A DNA stretch of 64,000 bases from Tribonema minus (GCA_017506865.1 JAFCMP010000120.1:166505-230504); one strand, 5' to 3'. Numbered from the stretch's first letter, positions 1 through 13,139 are shown. Notes: a model not told the origin generated them from the sequence alone. Numbers and translations: made by a program.

Positions 1-2
1 CC

Positions 3-3000
3 GTGAGGCAGAGGCGTCTTCCAGCTGGAACAGGCGTGGAGGATGTCGCTGCGCGCGCCACGCTCAGCCCTCCCTCATCGCCGGGCACCCCGGATGGTGG
101 ATCGCCGAGCAAAGTGACCGAAGTGACCCTAACCGGAGACATTGACCTCGAGTATCCAGAGCATCACGAGATCACAAAACTCTTTCTGGAGCACGTGGAG
201 GGCGCAGTCAACGCCGTGGTCCCAGTTGTCGCCCCCGTGTTCTTCAGCTTGAAGGCCCTGTTTGGGCTGTCGATCCTGTTCTTCGGCATGACCTTCAAGA
301 GCTTGGCTCTGCACATAATCCTCTTCCAGATCGTCGGCTTCAAGAAAGTTGTTATGGTACGTACAGAAGCAGCATATTTGATCACTGCTTGTGTGTGACA
401 CGCTGCATGACGAAATCAGAGTTGCCCGAGAGGCGGAATTGCTGCTCGAAGTTGCAGAACAGAAACTCATTGTCATCAGTGGTTGCAATCAGCAGGCCTT
501 GTCATCCAGCAAGCAATGGCGAATTCCATGTGCAATGCACCACCTTGTTGCACGCCTATGTTGGAACACTAACCACTTTCACTTTCACAGGCATCCCTCA
601 CCAGCGCAATCGCTGCAGACACTGACCTGCCGTTGAGCAGATGACCAGACCTTCTCTCTGCTGCCTAGAAACAAGTAGACCTGCCGCAACGTAAAGTCGA
701 TAATGGCATGCAGACGCCACGCCGGCATCAGGGATCCAGCCTGGATATACTTCAGAATGCTGTCGGCCGACCCGTCGGCCGACCCGTAGACTATCCCAAG
801 ACACGAGGAACGACACCACCCTGCAAGCAATGCAAAAGTTTAGCTCGGCAGTGCAGCACTGGACATCCCTTCAAGTCGTTTTAACTGCGCTCATACTCAC
901 CGATCGCAGGCGCATTCGCCAGCATCAGAATTCCTATTCACATGGTACTTGGGATGCGACAGACCATTGGCGCGTGCCCCCATTCTAAGACACCAGCCAC
1001 GAAACGCCTCGCAAGCAGTGAGCTTTGCAACGCTGGCCGAGCACTCGTCAGTAGTCCTCTGCGCACGTTGTTGCGTCTGCGCTCGAACGCCTGCTGCATG
1101 CCTCAACTGCCCACCCGCATGCCCTTTAGGGCCTTGACACTGCAGACGCGCCCATCGCACGCCGTGCCTCTGCTGCGCGCGCTGCTATCTTTGAAGCGAT
1201 ACAGCCCTAACCCTAACCCTAACCCTTACCCTAACCCTAAGATACATAGGCCCAACAAAGTCACAAGCAGCAGACCGTGCAGGCGATTGTATTTGATGTC
1301 ATCTAAAAAGCGCGCGAAGGGTGCCGGACTTGGCGCGCGCAGCGCAACCTCATTGCGCGTCGCCCGTGCGCGCACGCGGCAACGCGGCAGTGCTCATCAT
1401 CTTCACCGCAACAGGTTCTGCAAACGTCACAGCAGGTAGATGCGGTGACGATAAGTGCGGCGACAGCGTGCGCATGGCTCATCCTTTGCTGGCCCTGACC
1501 CAACCCCAAATTTATGGACCTCGTGCCACCACAGAACTAGTGTCGCACAGCGCGCCCCTGGCCGTTGCGTGCCCGCACGCAGCAACGCCCGGCGAGGTCC
1601 AAACCCTGAAGAAACACACACTCTGTGCGGGCGCGTACACTCGTACACACTGCGCTGGTTGCGGCGCACTTGCACCTGACCCCCCGCCCCTACTGCTCTC
1701 GCGCGCCAGCACTGGCGCCACCTCGTCGCGCACTACCGATCACACGTTCGAGGTGTGAGCGTACACTCGGACACACTGTGCTGATGGCGCACTTGCACAT
1801 GACACCCCCCTCCCCCCCCCCCCGCCCCCCCCCGACTCCCCTGCGTCAGCACTGGCACCACCTGGTCGCGCACGTCACGCACTACCGGCGCGTGCGCGCG
1901 GCGACGCTGCAGCGCTCGGCAAGGTCCAAACCCTGATGCAACACACATTCTGCGCGTACACATACACTCGCACGGTGCTGGTGGCGCACTTGCACATGAC
2001 GTGCCCCCCCCCCCCCCCCACTCCCAATGACTTGTCCCCCCCCCCCACCCCCCACCCCTCCGGCGCCAACACCGGCACCACCTGGTCGCGCACTGCCGGC
2101 GCGTGCGCGCGGCGACGCAGCAGCGCTCGGCAAAGTCCAAACCCTGACAAAGCACACATTCTGCGCACTCATACACACACACTGTGCTGATGACATGCCC
2201 CCCCCCCCCCCCCCCCCCCCCCCTGCGCCAGCACTGGCACCACCTCGTCGCGCACTACCGGCGCGTGCGCGCGGCGACGCTGCACGCGGCGCGCAGCGCG
2301 CGGCGCACGCTCAAGGAGCGCGAGGACACGGGCGCGCGCGTGCGCGAGCAGGAGGCCATGCTGCGCGACCGCAAGGCCATGCTGGCGGATGGGCGGCTGG
2401 ACGTGGACGAGGCGCGCGCGTTCATGGCCAAGCACAGGGAGCAGGTGCGCAACTAGGGTTAGGGCTAGGTTAGGGTTAGGGTTAGGGTAGGTTGGGATTA
2501 GGGTTAGGGTTAGGGCAGCTGCGAGGAGGCCATGCTGCGCGACCGCAAGGCCATGCTGGCGGATGGGCGGCTCGACGTGGACGAGGCGCGCGCGTTCATG
2601 GCCAAGCACCGGGAGCAGGTGCGCAGTTAGGGCTAGGGGTAGGCTAGTGTTGTAAAAGGTTGGGTTTAGGGTTACGGTTGGGTTCAGGGTTAGGATCAGG
2701 GGTAGGGCAGCTACAAGTGGTGGGGCGACTGGGGGCTTGTTTTGCGGCGCGCGCGTTCATGGCCAAGCACAGGGAGCAGGTGCTCATTAGGGCTAGGGTT
2801 AGGGCTAGGGCAGCTAGGGGGCGCGTGCTCTGCGCTGATTTTGTCCGTTGCGCATTTGTGGGGGGGCATGTAGAGAAGCCAGGGATCTGGACGAAGCAAG
2901 GGATGTGGACGAGGCGCGCGTTCACAGGGAGCAGGTGCGCAATTAGGGTTGAGGTTAGGGCTAGGAGGTTAGGTGTAGGGTTAGGGCGAGTGGTGGGACG

Positions 3001-6000
3001 ACTCGGGGGGGGGGGGGGGGGCTGCCGTGCGCTTGATTTGAGACGCGCGCGTTCATGGCCAAACACAGGGAGCAGGTGCGCAATTACGGCTCGGGTTAGG
3101 GCTGGGGGGGTAGGACTAAGGTTAGGGCGAGTGGTGGGGCGACTCTGGGGGGGTCCTGCTGCATGCTCGTTTTCGTCTGTCCCGCTTTTGCGGGCGAGCA
3201 TGTAGAGGGGCAAGGGGGGCGTGGAGGCATGTGCGTGGCCAAGCACGGGGAGCGTCGCGCAACACCACGCTGCCCTAAGTTTAAGCGAGTGTGGTCCGGC
3301 AAATGGCAGTTACTCAACGGCATGGTGCGGCAGCGCTCGACGTGTTGTGGGGCGATGCTCAGCGTCGCGCAGCACCACGCTGCCCTAAGTTCAAGCGAGT
3401 GTGGTCCGGCAAATGGCAATCAAATTATCTGAGTCAATCAATGGCATGGTGCGGAAGCGCTCGGCATAGCGATGGGGTGATGCTCAGCGCCAGCAGTACT
3501 TCCACGTGCAGCAACCGCGCTCCATTCGCCTCCATCTAGAGAGGGCGCATGTGGCAAATGCTTGCTCCAACCCCAAGGCACATCAGTCGGTGACCCTAGA
3601 GCTAAACCCTAACCAAAGCAAGCAGCGAGCACATGCACACAAGTCTCCGCTCATCTACTTGTACCTACACTGTGTGCGCAGCGGTGGCGACAAGCATTGG
3701 CCTGAGCACCGCTGCCATGCCCCAGCGCTCGTCAGGTGGCTCCCCCTCCCCCTCCCTGTGCGCCGCGCGCTATCTCATGCTACCTTTAACCTAACCCTAA
3801 CCCTGAGCAGCTATGTAAATGCTGGCTGTATGTAGCTATGAACATGCTTTCCCCGGGATAATTTCAACTTTAACCAAAGGCTCGCAGCTCTAGCCTGGCC
3901 GTCATCATGTACTCTGAAGTACAAGCTCCTTTTGAGCCGAGTACCCTAGAACTAGGGGTTGAGGTCAGGGTTAGGGCTGGGATTAGGTCTAGGCTCTGTG
4001 TAGCACCAGGGTCAGCTGAGGTGCCGCTGCTAAGCTAGCTCAGCATCCTCAGTGCTCAGCAGGTGCCCTGGCCTCTTCCCCCTGCCCTGATCTTAACCCC
4101 AAGCCTACGGCGATTGTGAGCCCAAAGTCTTACTCAAAGCCATGCGTGAGTCCGTGCTTGTGTCAACGCTGTTCAACGCCGAGCGCGCAGAGAGCGGTGG
4201 TGCTAGGCACCACGGTCGCAAGCGGGATGCTGCACAGGAGGCTACCACGCTACGCCACAGTGCTCATGTAAATTGCAGCTCGCGTCATCATCGCCGCCCT
4301 CGCGGCCGCGCGCATGCATCCATCCGCCCAGGAAGACCACAGCGGCGGGATCGCGATTAAGTCGTGTATCAGTGTTTGCCTTCTGATGCCACGTTGTGTC
4401 AGTGCTCATACCATCCTCTTCCGCAGCATCGTGGCCCCTCGCAGCTGCGCGTGCGCGCTCGCTGCTTGCTAGCGCTGTGCGCTCGCAAACTGCTAGCGCT
4501 GCACGGCGCTCACCCCCCGTGTCGCACACTGCATCATCGCTCTGCAGCTGCGCGCGCTCGCCGCTCTGGGCACCCACTGCGGCGCGGTATCACGCGCCTG
4601 CATCAGCGCGCATCCCTCCTGTGCGCGCCCTCGCTCCGCCAGTCCACACAAGTCACACGTCAGTGCTCACCCCTTGTGTCGCGCGCTGCATCATCACCGC
4701 TGCGCAGCTGCGCGCGCTCGCGGAGAAGGACGCCGCGCAGGGCGCGACCAAGTCGTCCATCGCGGCGCTGTACTACGCAATACAGTGGTTGCACTTGCAT
4801 CAGTGCCCCCCCCCCCTGTGCGCGGCCTCGCTCCGCAGCTTCAAACAAGTCACGTCAGTGCCCATTTGCTCTCCACTGCGTCGCTGCGCAGCTGCGCGCG
4901 CTGGCGGAGAAGGACGCCGCGCAGGGCGCGACCAAGTCGTCCATCGCGGCGCTGTACTACGCCATCCCGTGGCACGAGATCTGGGTCTCGTTCTGCGACC
5001 TGTACGCGGTGCTGGCGACGAGCGTCGCGTCGACTGCCTTCAAGTCGGCCGCGCGCGTGCAGCTCGCCATTTACTGCGGCAAGGTAAGGTCTTGATTTAC
5101 CAAAGGCAGGCCTGGTGCATACTCCAAAGAATGTTTTCAGATGCATCTACTAATACGTACTCGAAGTGTATATGAACTTCAAGACAGCAGCACGCCTGCA
5201 GCTTGCCATCTGCTGCGGCAAGGTGGGTTGGCACCGCGCCATTGACCTTCAACTTTGCATCTGCCCATACTTCAACTGTGAAGTTGGTCGTAATGGTTTA
5301 CCAAGCACGTATGCAGCGGTCGCGACGAGCGTCGCGTCGACCGCCTTTAAGTCCGCCGCGCGCGTGCAGCTCGCCATCTACTGCGGCAAGGTGGGAGGGC
5401 TGTCGCTTTTCCAAAGGCAGGCCTGCTGCACTCATACTCTCAACAACACCTGTGTGTACAAATTCATTACTTTGAAGTAGTACGTGCGCCGGAGTGTATG
5501 CACTTCAAGTCCGCAGCGCTCGTGCAGCTCGCCATCTACTGTGGCAAGGTGGGTGAGCACTGCGCCGTTGACCTTCAAACTTTGCATCTGCCCATACTTC
5601 AACTGTGAAGTTGGCTCTTGTGTTTGCGACCTATACGCTGTGTTGGCGACGAGTGTCGCGTCGACCGCCTTCAAGTCGGCCGCGTGCGTGCAGCCCGCCA
5701 TCTACTGCGGCAAGGTGTGTGAGCGTGTGGTTGCTCGCTCGTGGCCTTTGCAATAGGCCGCCGCCTGAGCAGTATACTTTGTGTGTGCCTGAAGTGTACA
5801 TGTATGGTTAATGCAGTTCAAAACGGCCCCGCACATGCAGCTTGCCGTCTACTGCAGCCAAGTGAGTGGGCGCCCCCTGCGATCGCTCTCGCTTTTTCAC
5901 CGCATCTGAAGAGCTACACTCAACTTAAACATCACAACTGCCATTTCTGCTCCCAAACCATTCCTCCCGACCAGCGCCTTTGTGGATGTTCCCGCGACTT

Positions 6001-9000
6001 TGACTTCCCACGACATTGACACCACAGCTGGCTTCAACGAACTTCAACACTACCCCCCCCCCCCCCCCTGTACAACCCCCCAATTGTCAGGTTATGAGGG
6101 AGGACGTCCTGGCGCTGCTCGCGCCGGACATCGATCCGCGCGTCTCCGAGGCACTGGATAGCGACGATGTTGACCTTTCACACAACTTCAACCATGCAAC
6201 CTCAACTGAACTTTACCACTGCACCCCCCCCCCCCCCCCCCCCTCCCCCCGTGCCCCCCTGGGTGGCAGGTCGTGAGGGAGGACGTCCCGGCGCTGCTAG
6301 TGCCGTACATCGACCCACCAACTCCAACATGAGATTCGTGCGTCATTTCCGCCCCCCCCCCCCCCCCCCCGACCCCCTCTCCATCAACCCCCAACCGGCA
6401 GGTCGTGAGGGAGGACGTCCTGGCGCTGCTCGCGCCGTACATCTTCAACTTCAACATGAATTTCACTTGATCATCCCCGCCCCCGTGACCCCCCCCCCTC
6501 CCCCCATAAATCCCCCGCACCGTCAGGTCGTGAGGGAGGACGTCCTCGCACTGCTCGCGCCGTACATCGACCCGCGCGTCTCCGAGGTCCTCGAAGATGA
6601 AGACGATGAGCTCGAGGAGCAACTTCAAGTCATCATGAACGGCCCCGCGGCCGCCAAGGCAGCACTCGTCGGTGCCGCCGCGTCAGTCGGCCTCACCGCG
6701 CTGTTCTTCAAGGAGCCGGAGTGGGCGCTTATGCTCGCGCTCGTGCTGCTGGGGTCGCGCATCGTCGCGGAGTTCATCAGCAGGGTGAGCCTGTGCTTAT
6801 ATCAACAAATACAACAAGTGAAGTGTTTAAAACGTAGGCTGGGCTGTAGTGCATCAGTGCTCAACGAGAGTGGGCGCTCATGCTCGCGCTCGTGCTGCTC
6901 GGGTCGCGCATCTTCGCGGAATTCATCAGCAGGGTGAATTTTGAGGGTTACCATATACTTCTATGCTTCAAGTACAGCATTCATGGAGATGGTGGCACTG
7001 TTTGACTCGTGGCCAATTGCCGCCGCAGCGCGGGCCAGGGTCGTTGGTGGAAGGCGTTTGCGGTTAACCTGACCGTGTCACCTAAAGCTCTACAATCTTT
7101 TGACGCGTTTCCATTTTTATGAACTCCGAGTAAGCGTCGATGTAGGCTTAGCTGCGCTGTGGCAACGCTCAATTGCTGAGCGCTCATGCTCGCGCTCGTG
7201 CTGCTCGGGTCGCGCATCATGACAGAGTTCACGAGCAGGGTGAGATCGCACTCAAATCAATGCATCGAGAGTCTAATGAAGGAAGCGTAGTGTTCATGTA
7301 GGCTGAGCTGTAGTGCATCAGTGCTCAACGAGAGTGGGCGCTCATGCGCGCGCTCGTGCTGCTCGGGTCGCGCATCGTGGCGGAGTTCATGAGCAGGTTG
7401 TTTGGGTTAGGGTTAGGGTTAGCCTAACCCTAATCCTCATTGTGCACAACGGCGCGCTTTGTTGCCTTTGAATAACTCAAGAGTAGGGTTGCACAAAGAC
7501 GTACTTGGCCACACAAATACGGCGTATTTGGAGCGTATTTGGCAACCAGGAATACTTCTTGAGCAAACCTCAACATAATCAAATGCTGCGCGAAGGGCGT
7601 ATTCGTGGGGCATGTGGTGAGTGTGCTCGATTCTGAGTATACAGTCCACCACAAAAAAGGCACTTGAACTCAGAAATAAACTTCAAAATACCCTTTTTCG
7701 CAACCCTACTCAAGAGCAATACACAGGTGCACGATGTCCAAGGTACCAGAGCGTGCCGTTAGGAGATGTGCTTTTGTCATTCGTGTTTTCTTAGGGTTGT
7801 GATTAGGGATGGGGTTACATGCTCACTTTATGATGCCCTCAAGACATTGTGCACCTGTGTATTGCGCTGTTGCTATTTTAATGGCCCTGCGCTCTCTGCC
7901 TTCTTTGCGGTTCTACATCTGTGTCCACGTTTCAAGGATGGTGGCGGCGGGCGCGGCTACTTTGACAACAGCTCGCAACTCATCTCAACACTATAGAACA
8001 CATCATGCGCCAGCGTGTTTGTTTCATGTTAAAATTTGTACTTCTATTTGAACCCTTCAGGTTTGTTTTCTGAGCTCACTGCCTCCCGCCCGTACGCGCG
8101 CCTCAGATGGTCGCCTGGCTGATGATGCTCAGGGTTAGGTACGCAACTCATTGAAACTCATTGAACCCGCGTGTACATGTGTAAACCGTGTTTCCTGCTC
8201 TCACTGCCGCCCGCCCGCATATGCGTTCTCAGATGGTGGTCTGGCTAGTCGTGCGCAATGGCAAGGCGCACTGGCTGCGCAAGTCCCAGCTGGCGCTGCT
8301 GCACATGTTCCTGGGCACGTTGGGCTGGTTCTATCACGAGGATGCAGGTGTGCGACATTTCATATATGTTTCCAATCAAAAACCCTCTTTGACGTGCGTA
8401 CAGTGTAAACAAGCTAAATCAAGAGAATCTCAGCGCACTGGACGAATACCAGCTCATGTAGGTGTGACCGAAGTTTCTGCATACCACGAGGACGCAGGCG
8501 CGTGCTATGTATGAACTTTGAAATACTTGATATAATTCCGCTCAAGCACTCTGCGTGACATGTGCAGCTACACCACAAGGCACTGCACCGATCTAGGCAC
8601 ACACGAAGCATACCAGCTCATGTACGTGTGAGCTGCACTTTCGTAGTGTAGGTACAAAACATGAAGCGATCGTCGATGTTCATTAAGGCACTTTCTCAGA
8701 TGGCAAATGTACAGTCTGGCAGCAAGGCACTGGTCGATGCGCTTTTTCGGGCTCTACGTGAGAATTATACCCAAGTAAGTACACGCGTTGTACACCTGCT
8801 GCTGCTCCTGCACTGGAGGCCAACCACACGAGGTCACAATCTCCGCAACAACTACACAGAAATACCCTATGCTGGTTCAGAGACGAGTGTTGCCTGGAAG
8901 CCCTTTTTGCCACCAAAACAGCTTCTACCAAATAGGCTGCTTCTGACAGTAGTCTGGGATGCTGCCAAAGTGTATGCTCACCATGTATGTATGTGACTGT

Positions 9001-10511
9001 ATGCACATGAACACTGTTTCTCATGATGTGCATGCTGCGTGAACCAGCGCTTTTAACCAGTATATCCCAGATATTCGTGACGTATACATATACCTCAAAG
9101 TATCTATATTTGCAGTACAGCGTATATACAGCACGGGCTGGTACGGCGAAGTGTGCTGCGGGATGGTCTGCAGCTACAGTGCAGCATGCGCTCTGGTGCG
9201 CAAGCTGCTATGCTTCGCGCGCATGCTGCTGTACTACATGAGTATGTACAAACTCACCCTTCTGTGAAACCGTGGGTCAGCAGAGTGGCTCACGGGTAGG
9301 GCTAGGGTTAGACGAAGGGACGGGGCTGCACATGCATCTCGCGCACAAGCTGCTGCCCCCCTTTCATCTGTGATGACCCGCTACATGCTAGCCTCAGGGT
9401 TAGGGCTGATGCGCCCTTACAATCTGCGATCACCTTAACCCTAACCCTAACCCCATGTGCTAGCCAGCGTGATCCTCTCGTCAGCGGTTCGTCCTGACGC
9501 TGGTACAGACGACGAGAGCCTTTTTTTGGGTTAGGGTTAGGGTTAGGGTTAGGGTTAGGGTTACTACTTGGGGCACCTGATCTGCTGTGGCATCTTGCGC
9601 ATGTGTTCACAAGCTGGCACAGATGACATGTGACCGTGTGGGGCGCCTGTGGCCAACTCCAAGGCTGACCCTAACCCTCACCCTAACCCTGAGGCGCGTT
9701 CAAGTGCGGCTACAGCGCACTGCATGGCGCCGCCGCGGATGCTGCCGAGGCTCAGGGTTACAATCAACCCTAACCCCGACCTTAAGGTCAACCCTAACCC
9801 CTAAGATAAGGCAACCTCAAGTTTCACTCGCAGCACGCACAGCACTGTAGTGCCTTCGAAAGGAGAAACGACGCATGCCCGCCGGCGCAATCTCACTTCT
9901 GCCGCTCAGCCGTTGCTGCGCAAGCCAGGCTGCCTGAACACCCCGTGTTCACGCACATACGCTCTAGCGCTGCCATGTTCTGAAAGGCTAAGACTGAGCG
10001 GCATGTGAGCACATCTCATTGGTGCAATTTCACTCCTGCGCGCTCAACCATTGGTGAGCAACCGCCGCTGGCGCTGGAATGTGAAACTGAGCACTGCTGC
10101 TTCTCATTGCACTTTCCGCCCCCCCCTCAGGCATGGCGATCACGGCGCTCTGCAAGCCCTTTCATGAACATCATGCTGCAGGGCGACTGCGCTGTTGTAT
10201 CGCTCAAGGCCAACTTAATTTCACCTTGAAGTACAGTTACTTCAATATTCCATAGTGAATTCTAATTGCATGCAATCCTCCCCGCGCTCACTCCTGCCTG
10301 CTCAAACCGCCGCTGAGCAACTGCTTAACGCCGAGCGCTGCTGCTTCTCGAACCCCCCCCCCCCCCCCACCTCCAACCCCCAGGCATGTGGATCACGGCG
10401 CTCTGCAAGCCCTTCATGAACGTCATGCTGCAGGGCGACCGCGCGCTGCACGAGCTCGCCACGCACACGCAGAGCTTCTTCTCCATGCCGCCTATCGAGA
10501 AGATGGCCTGA
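3..10511 (+). CDS. multi-pass membrane protein of unknown function (5'-partial)
   Basis: I do not recognise this family. Exons I can join in phase are 3-356, 2232-2444, 4892-5083, 6527-6784, 8233-8347, 9116-9241 and 10384-10511 (TGA), giving about 461 residues with the true start left of the window. Intron phases are 0,0,0,0,1,1. The protein begins with a Ser/Pro-rich stretch, then an acidic segment and a hydrophobic region ending near FKSLALHIILF. A charged helical exon follows (AFMAKHREQ at its end), then an Ala-rich amphipathic exon. Further hydrophobic segments lie at SVGLTALFF, ALMLALVLLGSR, LLHMFLGTLGWF and a Cys-rich exon at 9116-9241. The short soluble C-terminus ends in IEKMA. An additional small exon between 356 and 2232 cannot be excluded. 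Codon use is GC-rich like the neighbours. The exon chain is well supported by phase and by the decayed exon-end copies in its introns; the function is unknown. Confidence 0.7.
357..1700. other. intron 1 of the membrane-protein gene, 5' part
   Basis: Intron DNA with only short, incoherent reading frames. It holds a CCCTAA-type telomeric block at about 1204-1240 and a small direct repeat of a GTCGGCCGACCC unit at about 763-787. No additional exon could be joined in phase. Confidence 0.5.
1690..2231 (+). repeat. tandem acceptor copies before membrane-protein exon 2
   Basis: Three decayed copies of the poly-C tract, CAG and first exon bases (CACTGGCACCACCT) sit near 1707, 1847 and 2067, ahead of the true acceptor at 2230-2231. 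The third has lost its AG (CAAC). Copies 2 and 3 end in a GTCCAAACCC stretch that breaks the frame. Confidence 0.8.
2445..3260 (+). repeat. tandem donor copies after membrane-protein exon 2
   Basis: The end of exon 2 (coding AFMAKHREQ) plus a GTGCGCAA donor recurs near 2520-2619, 2750-2781, 2905-2939, 3040-3078 and, more decayed, 3230-3255. The units are separated by degenerate TTAGGG repeats. Only the first copy is contiguous with the exon. Confidence 0.85.
3261..4540. other. intron 2 of the membrane-protein gene, middle
   Basis: Contains a ~120-bp direct repeat (3270-3310 and 3385-3425 share CACCACGCTGCCCTAAGTT and a following GTGTGGTCCGGCAAATGGC). It also has short CCCTAA and TTAGGG blocks near 3790 and 3960. 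No gene seen. Confidence 0.55.
4545..4891 (+). repeat. tandem acceptor copies before membrane-protein exon 3
   Basis: A long partial copy of exon 3 with its own CAG lies at about 4700-4790 and matches the exon through ALYYAI before diverging. A shorter relic is near 4550. The true acceptor is at 4890-4891. Confidence 0.8.
5084..5870 (+). repeat. five tandem donor copies after membrane-protein exon 3
   Basis: The exon end coding QLAIYCGK plus donor is repeated with junctions after 5222, 5390, 5548, 5714 and 5862, at spacings of 139-168 bp from the true donor after 5083. Spacers share CTTTGCATCTGCCCATACTT. The last copy reads CCAA instead of GCAAG. Confidence 0.9.
6050..6526 (+). repeat. three tandem acceptor copies before membrane-protein exon 4
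   Basis: Units of poly-C, CAG and GTCGTGAGGGAGGACGTCCT end at CAG 6090, 6269 and 6401; the true acceptor is 6525-6526. The first copy carries the exon as far as DPRVSEAL. Spacings are 179, 132 and 125 bp. Confidence 0.9.
6785..7400 (+). repeat. tandem donor copies after membrane-protein exon 4
   Basis: The exon end coding LVLLGSRIVAEFISR with its donor recurs at about 6860-6936, 7175-7222 and 7325-7397. The last copy has a mutated junction and runs into head-to-head TTAGGG/CCCTAA DNA at 7400-7437. Confidence 0.87.
6984..7125 (-). repeat. dispersed intronic element, copy A
   Basis: Reverse-oriented member of a short dispersed family. It shares GTTTGACTCGTGGCC, the CCGCCGCAGC core and the AAAGCTCTA motif with copies B-F, and lies inside a membrane-protein intron. 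Confidence 0.75.
7401..8232. other. intron 4 of the membrane-protein gene, 3' part
   Basis: Less GC-rich intron DNA. A decayed copy of the exon-5 acceptor (CTCAGATGGTCGCCTGGCTG) lies at about 8103-8122. No gene seen. Confidence 0.5.
9290..9805. repeat. interstitial telomeric repeats in membrane-protein intron 6
   Basis: TTAGGG-type blocks at about 9296-9310 and 9528-9562 (six consecutive units) alternate with CCCTAA-type blocks at about 9436-9454, 9664-9690 and 9766-9803. The blocks are internal, so this is not a chromosome end. Confidence 0.85.
10125..10200 (+). repeat. decayed copy of the membrane-protein last exon
   Basis: A CAG and the first ~60 bases of the last exon are repeated ahead of the true exon at 10384. 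An extra T (CCCTTTCATGAAC) breaks the frame. Confidence 0.82.
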
Positions 10512-13139
10512 GCACTGCTGCGTGCTGGAATGGCAGCGCTCCGCTCCAGTCCCCCCCCCCTTCCCTCATGGCCCCCTCACCCCCCCCTCGCCGCCTCTGC
10601 GTGTCTGGCTGGTTGGAAGTTGGGCACTGTGTGTGCTGCGTGTGCCAGTGTTCGTGAATGGGCCACTTACAGCAGCCTGACGCTCACTGCGCAGAGATGT
10701 AGGCCATCTCCTGAGCGATGTGTGCTTTGAGGGGGTGAAGAGGGGGGAGGTTTGTGGGGGGGGGGGGGGGCTCGCCACTGCTTGCCTTGGTGCTTTACCG
10801 ATCATTCATCTGCTTTGGAAGGAGCGGCAGGGGGGCTGGCGGAGGGGAGAACATCTCCCCTGCTCTCGCTTACTTTTGATTATTTTGCGATCGTGTTAAT
10901 GCGCGAGGGCCCCAAGCCGGAGCGCAGCGCGCCTTGGCTGGCCGTGCTGAGCGGTGCTGCAGGGGGCTGATGCAAGGGGGCGCAAGTTGAGCGCTGCTGT
11001 CATGCCCCCATCGCATTGGGCCAGTTTTGCATAGGGGCCAGTCAGTGCTCAGAACTCCGGGACGAGCGCATACAGAGTAGCCATTTGCGCAAATGTAGGT
11101 ACAGAAGGTATTGCCGCGCGCTAGCCCTGACCCTAGATGTCTGGCCGCCCCCAGCACTGGCAGGAGTGCGACTGATTGATTGTGAGAGGGGGCTGAGGGG
11201 CGCAAACCCTGCTGCACACGCTGTCAACATGGCGGCATGCGATTACTGCCAGTGCTCGCTAGCCCAGGCGGCAATGGGCTATACATAGGCCACACGTGCG
11301 CGTGTGCAAGGTTTCTGGTGGTGCCCACGGGACTCTGTCCCCTCCCCAATGCACAGCTTCCCAATGCATAGCTTTTCACGGTAATAGAACGCATCGTGTC
11401 ATTGACAGATCATCATCTCTCATGAGTGAATGCAGTCGCTGGGAAAGGTTGATGCAAGCTGCTACACATGTTTCTTATATCCAAATTTTCTTGTTTTAAC
11501 ATTCTGTTTGGCTCAGCTTGAGTTGGCAGACAAGATGGGTGCCGAGGCTGCCTCTACTGCTGAGCACATGATAACCTGGGGCGATGAGCAATTCAATGTC
11601 GCTGTGATCACATGTGTGCCGCTGGTTAATGGCACTCCTAACCCTTGTGAGGGAATTGAGCAAGATGCTTTGTGCGTCTCTGACATATTGGCAGCTCTAG
11701 CGTCGTGATTATGATCACTTTGAAGTTCGAACGGCGCATCACTGATGCAGCAAGGATGTGTGACAGGAGGTCCTTTGCCAAGTGATGAGCACACATGGGT
11801 ACGCAGGCTGTGTGATGCAACCGTTTTGCAGGTTGCGTAGGTGCCACAATGCTGTGGCTGACAAGCAGCCAAATGCATCGTCACACAACACATCCAATTC
11901 CAGCAACTTGAACCAATGGTGCTGCAAGGCCGTCATGTGACCACATGCAATAACTAAAGTGATGCAGCAAATGCACGGAAAGTGACAGGCGCAATGGTCT
12001 GCTGTGTGCGGTTCTTTGTCCGTACATCGACGTGTGCAATCACATAGTTGCTGCCGTAACCTGATGAGATGCGCGCATAGACGCTCAAGTATACTTGACA
12101 CAGACTGTGATCTCACAACGTGGATGGCCTCATTCTCAATGCAAACACTATCTCAGCAGCCCGTTTAGCGCCTCTGGCGGCTCGCTGCTTGTGGCATGCA
12201 TGGTGGCAATGGACATTCTTTGCCCCTTTCACCCGATGCAGCGAGCGTGGAAATCTCGCCTGGAGGTGCTGCTGCTGTCCAACGTTGCAGTCAGACCGCA
12301 AGACCTGGATGCCCACGAGGTCTGATGCACAATGCAGCAGCGCTCCATGCGTCGCAGCGCGCCGCCTCAACCGCTGCCAGGTTGTCACCGCCTGCCTGGC
12401 CAATCGCAGCCCAACAGCAGCCCAGCCAGCTGCGTAGGCATGCTGTCAATGGCGCGCTTCGTGTGCAACCGATCATTCTCGTCATTGAGGTAATTTAACC
12501 AGCAGCGCAGCGAGCTTTCGTCTGACGCCCCGCGCTGTGCGTGCGCAGGCAGCAGCGCTCAGGCGCTGGCAGACCTGCTCCAAAACTGACTGCGCGGGCA
12601 GAGGGAGAGCACTACCTGAGGGGGGGGGGGGGGGGGGGGGAGGGGGACGACGTATTGCAGTGCTCAATGGCTGGTCTCTTTTGCCAACTCACTTGAAGGA
12701 CGTCCGGCAACGTCGGCACTGGCGAACCATTTCAAGCAGGCATCTCGATATCAGACACGCACCATGAGCAGCGGGCCGGCTGAGGTTACACCCACGGGCT
12801 TGAGGGATCCGCGAACCTTAGCTGAGCCATTTTGCAGGCTGCCGCACCATTCAGCTCCCCTTCCCCCCCCTCGCCCGCGGCCCCCTTCCTGCTTCGACGC
12901 CACCGCTCGTGCGCAGGCTCACTGCACCTACCCACGAACAGTGCGCATCACCCCCCTGCTCACGTCCTCTGCTGATGCCGCCTCATGTGCCGGCGGTCGT
13001 GCTCTTAGACACCACCTCTTGACCCTTGCCTGCAGGGTGGCTTGTGCCCGCCTGCCCTGCTTCCTTCCCAGGCTTCTCTGCCACATTGCCGTCCCACCCT
13101 GCCGCTAGTGCATCTGCAGCAGGTCTGGCTGGCCCCCTC
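10512..13139. other. intergenic region between convergent genes
   Basis: 3' flanks of the membrane-protein gene and of the AP-endonuclease gene. It holds G-homopolymers near 10756-10770 and 12621-12640, and short ORFs such as 11430-11708 that match nothing I know. No RNA gene or promoter could be supported. Confidence 0.5.

Noticed and set aside
9528..9562. Chromosome end
   Set aside because: Telomeric units are short, degenerate, in both orientations and flanked by coding exons on both sides.
11430..11708. Possible small gene
   Set aside because: 92 codons with a plausible tail, but no family match and no splice partners found.
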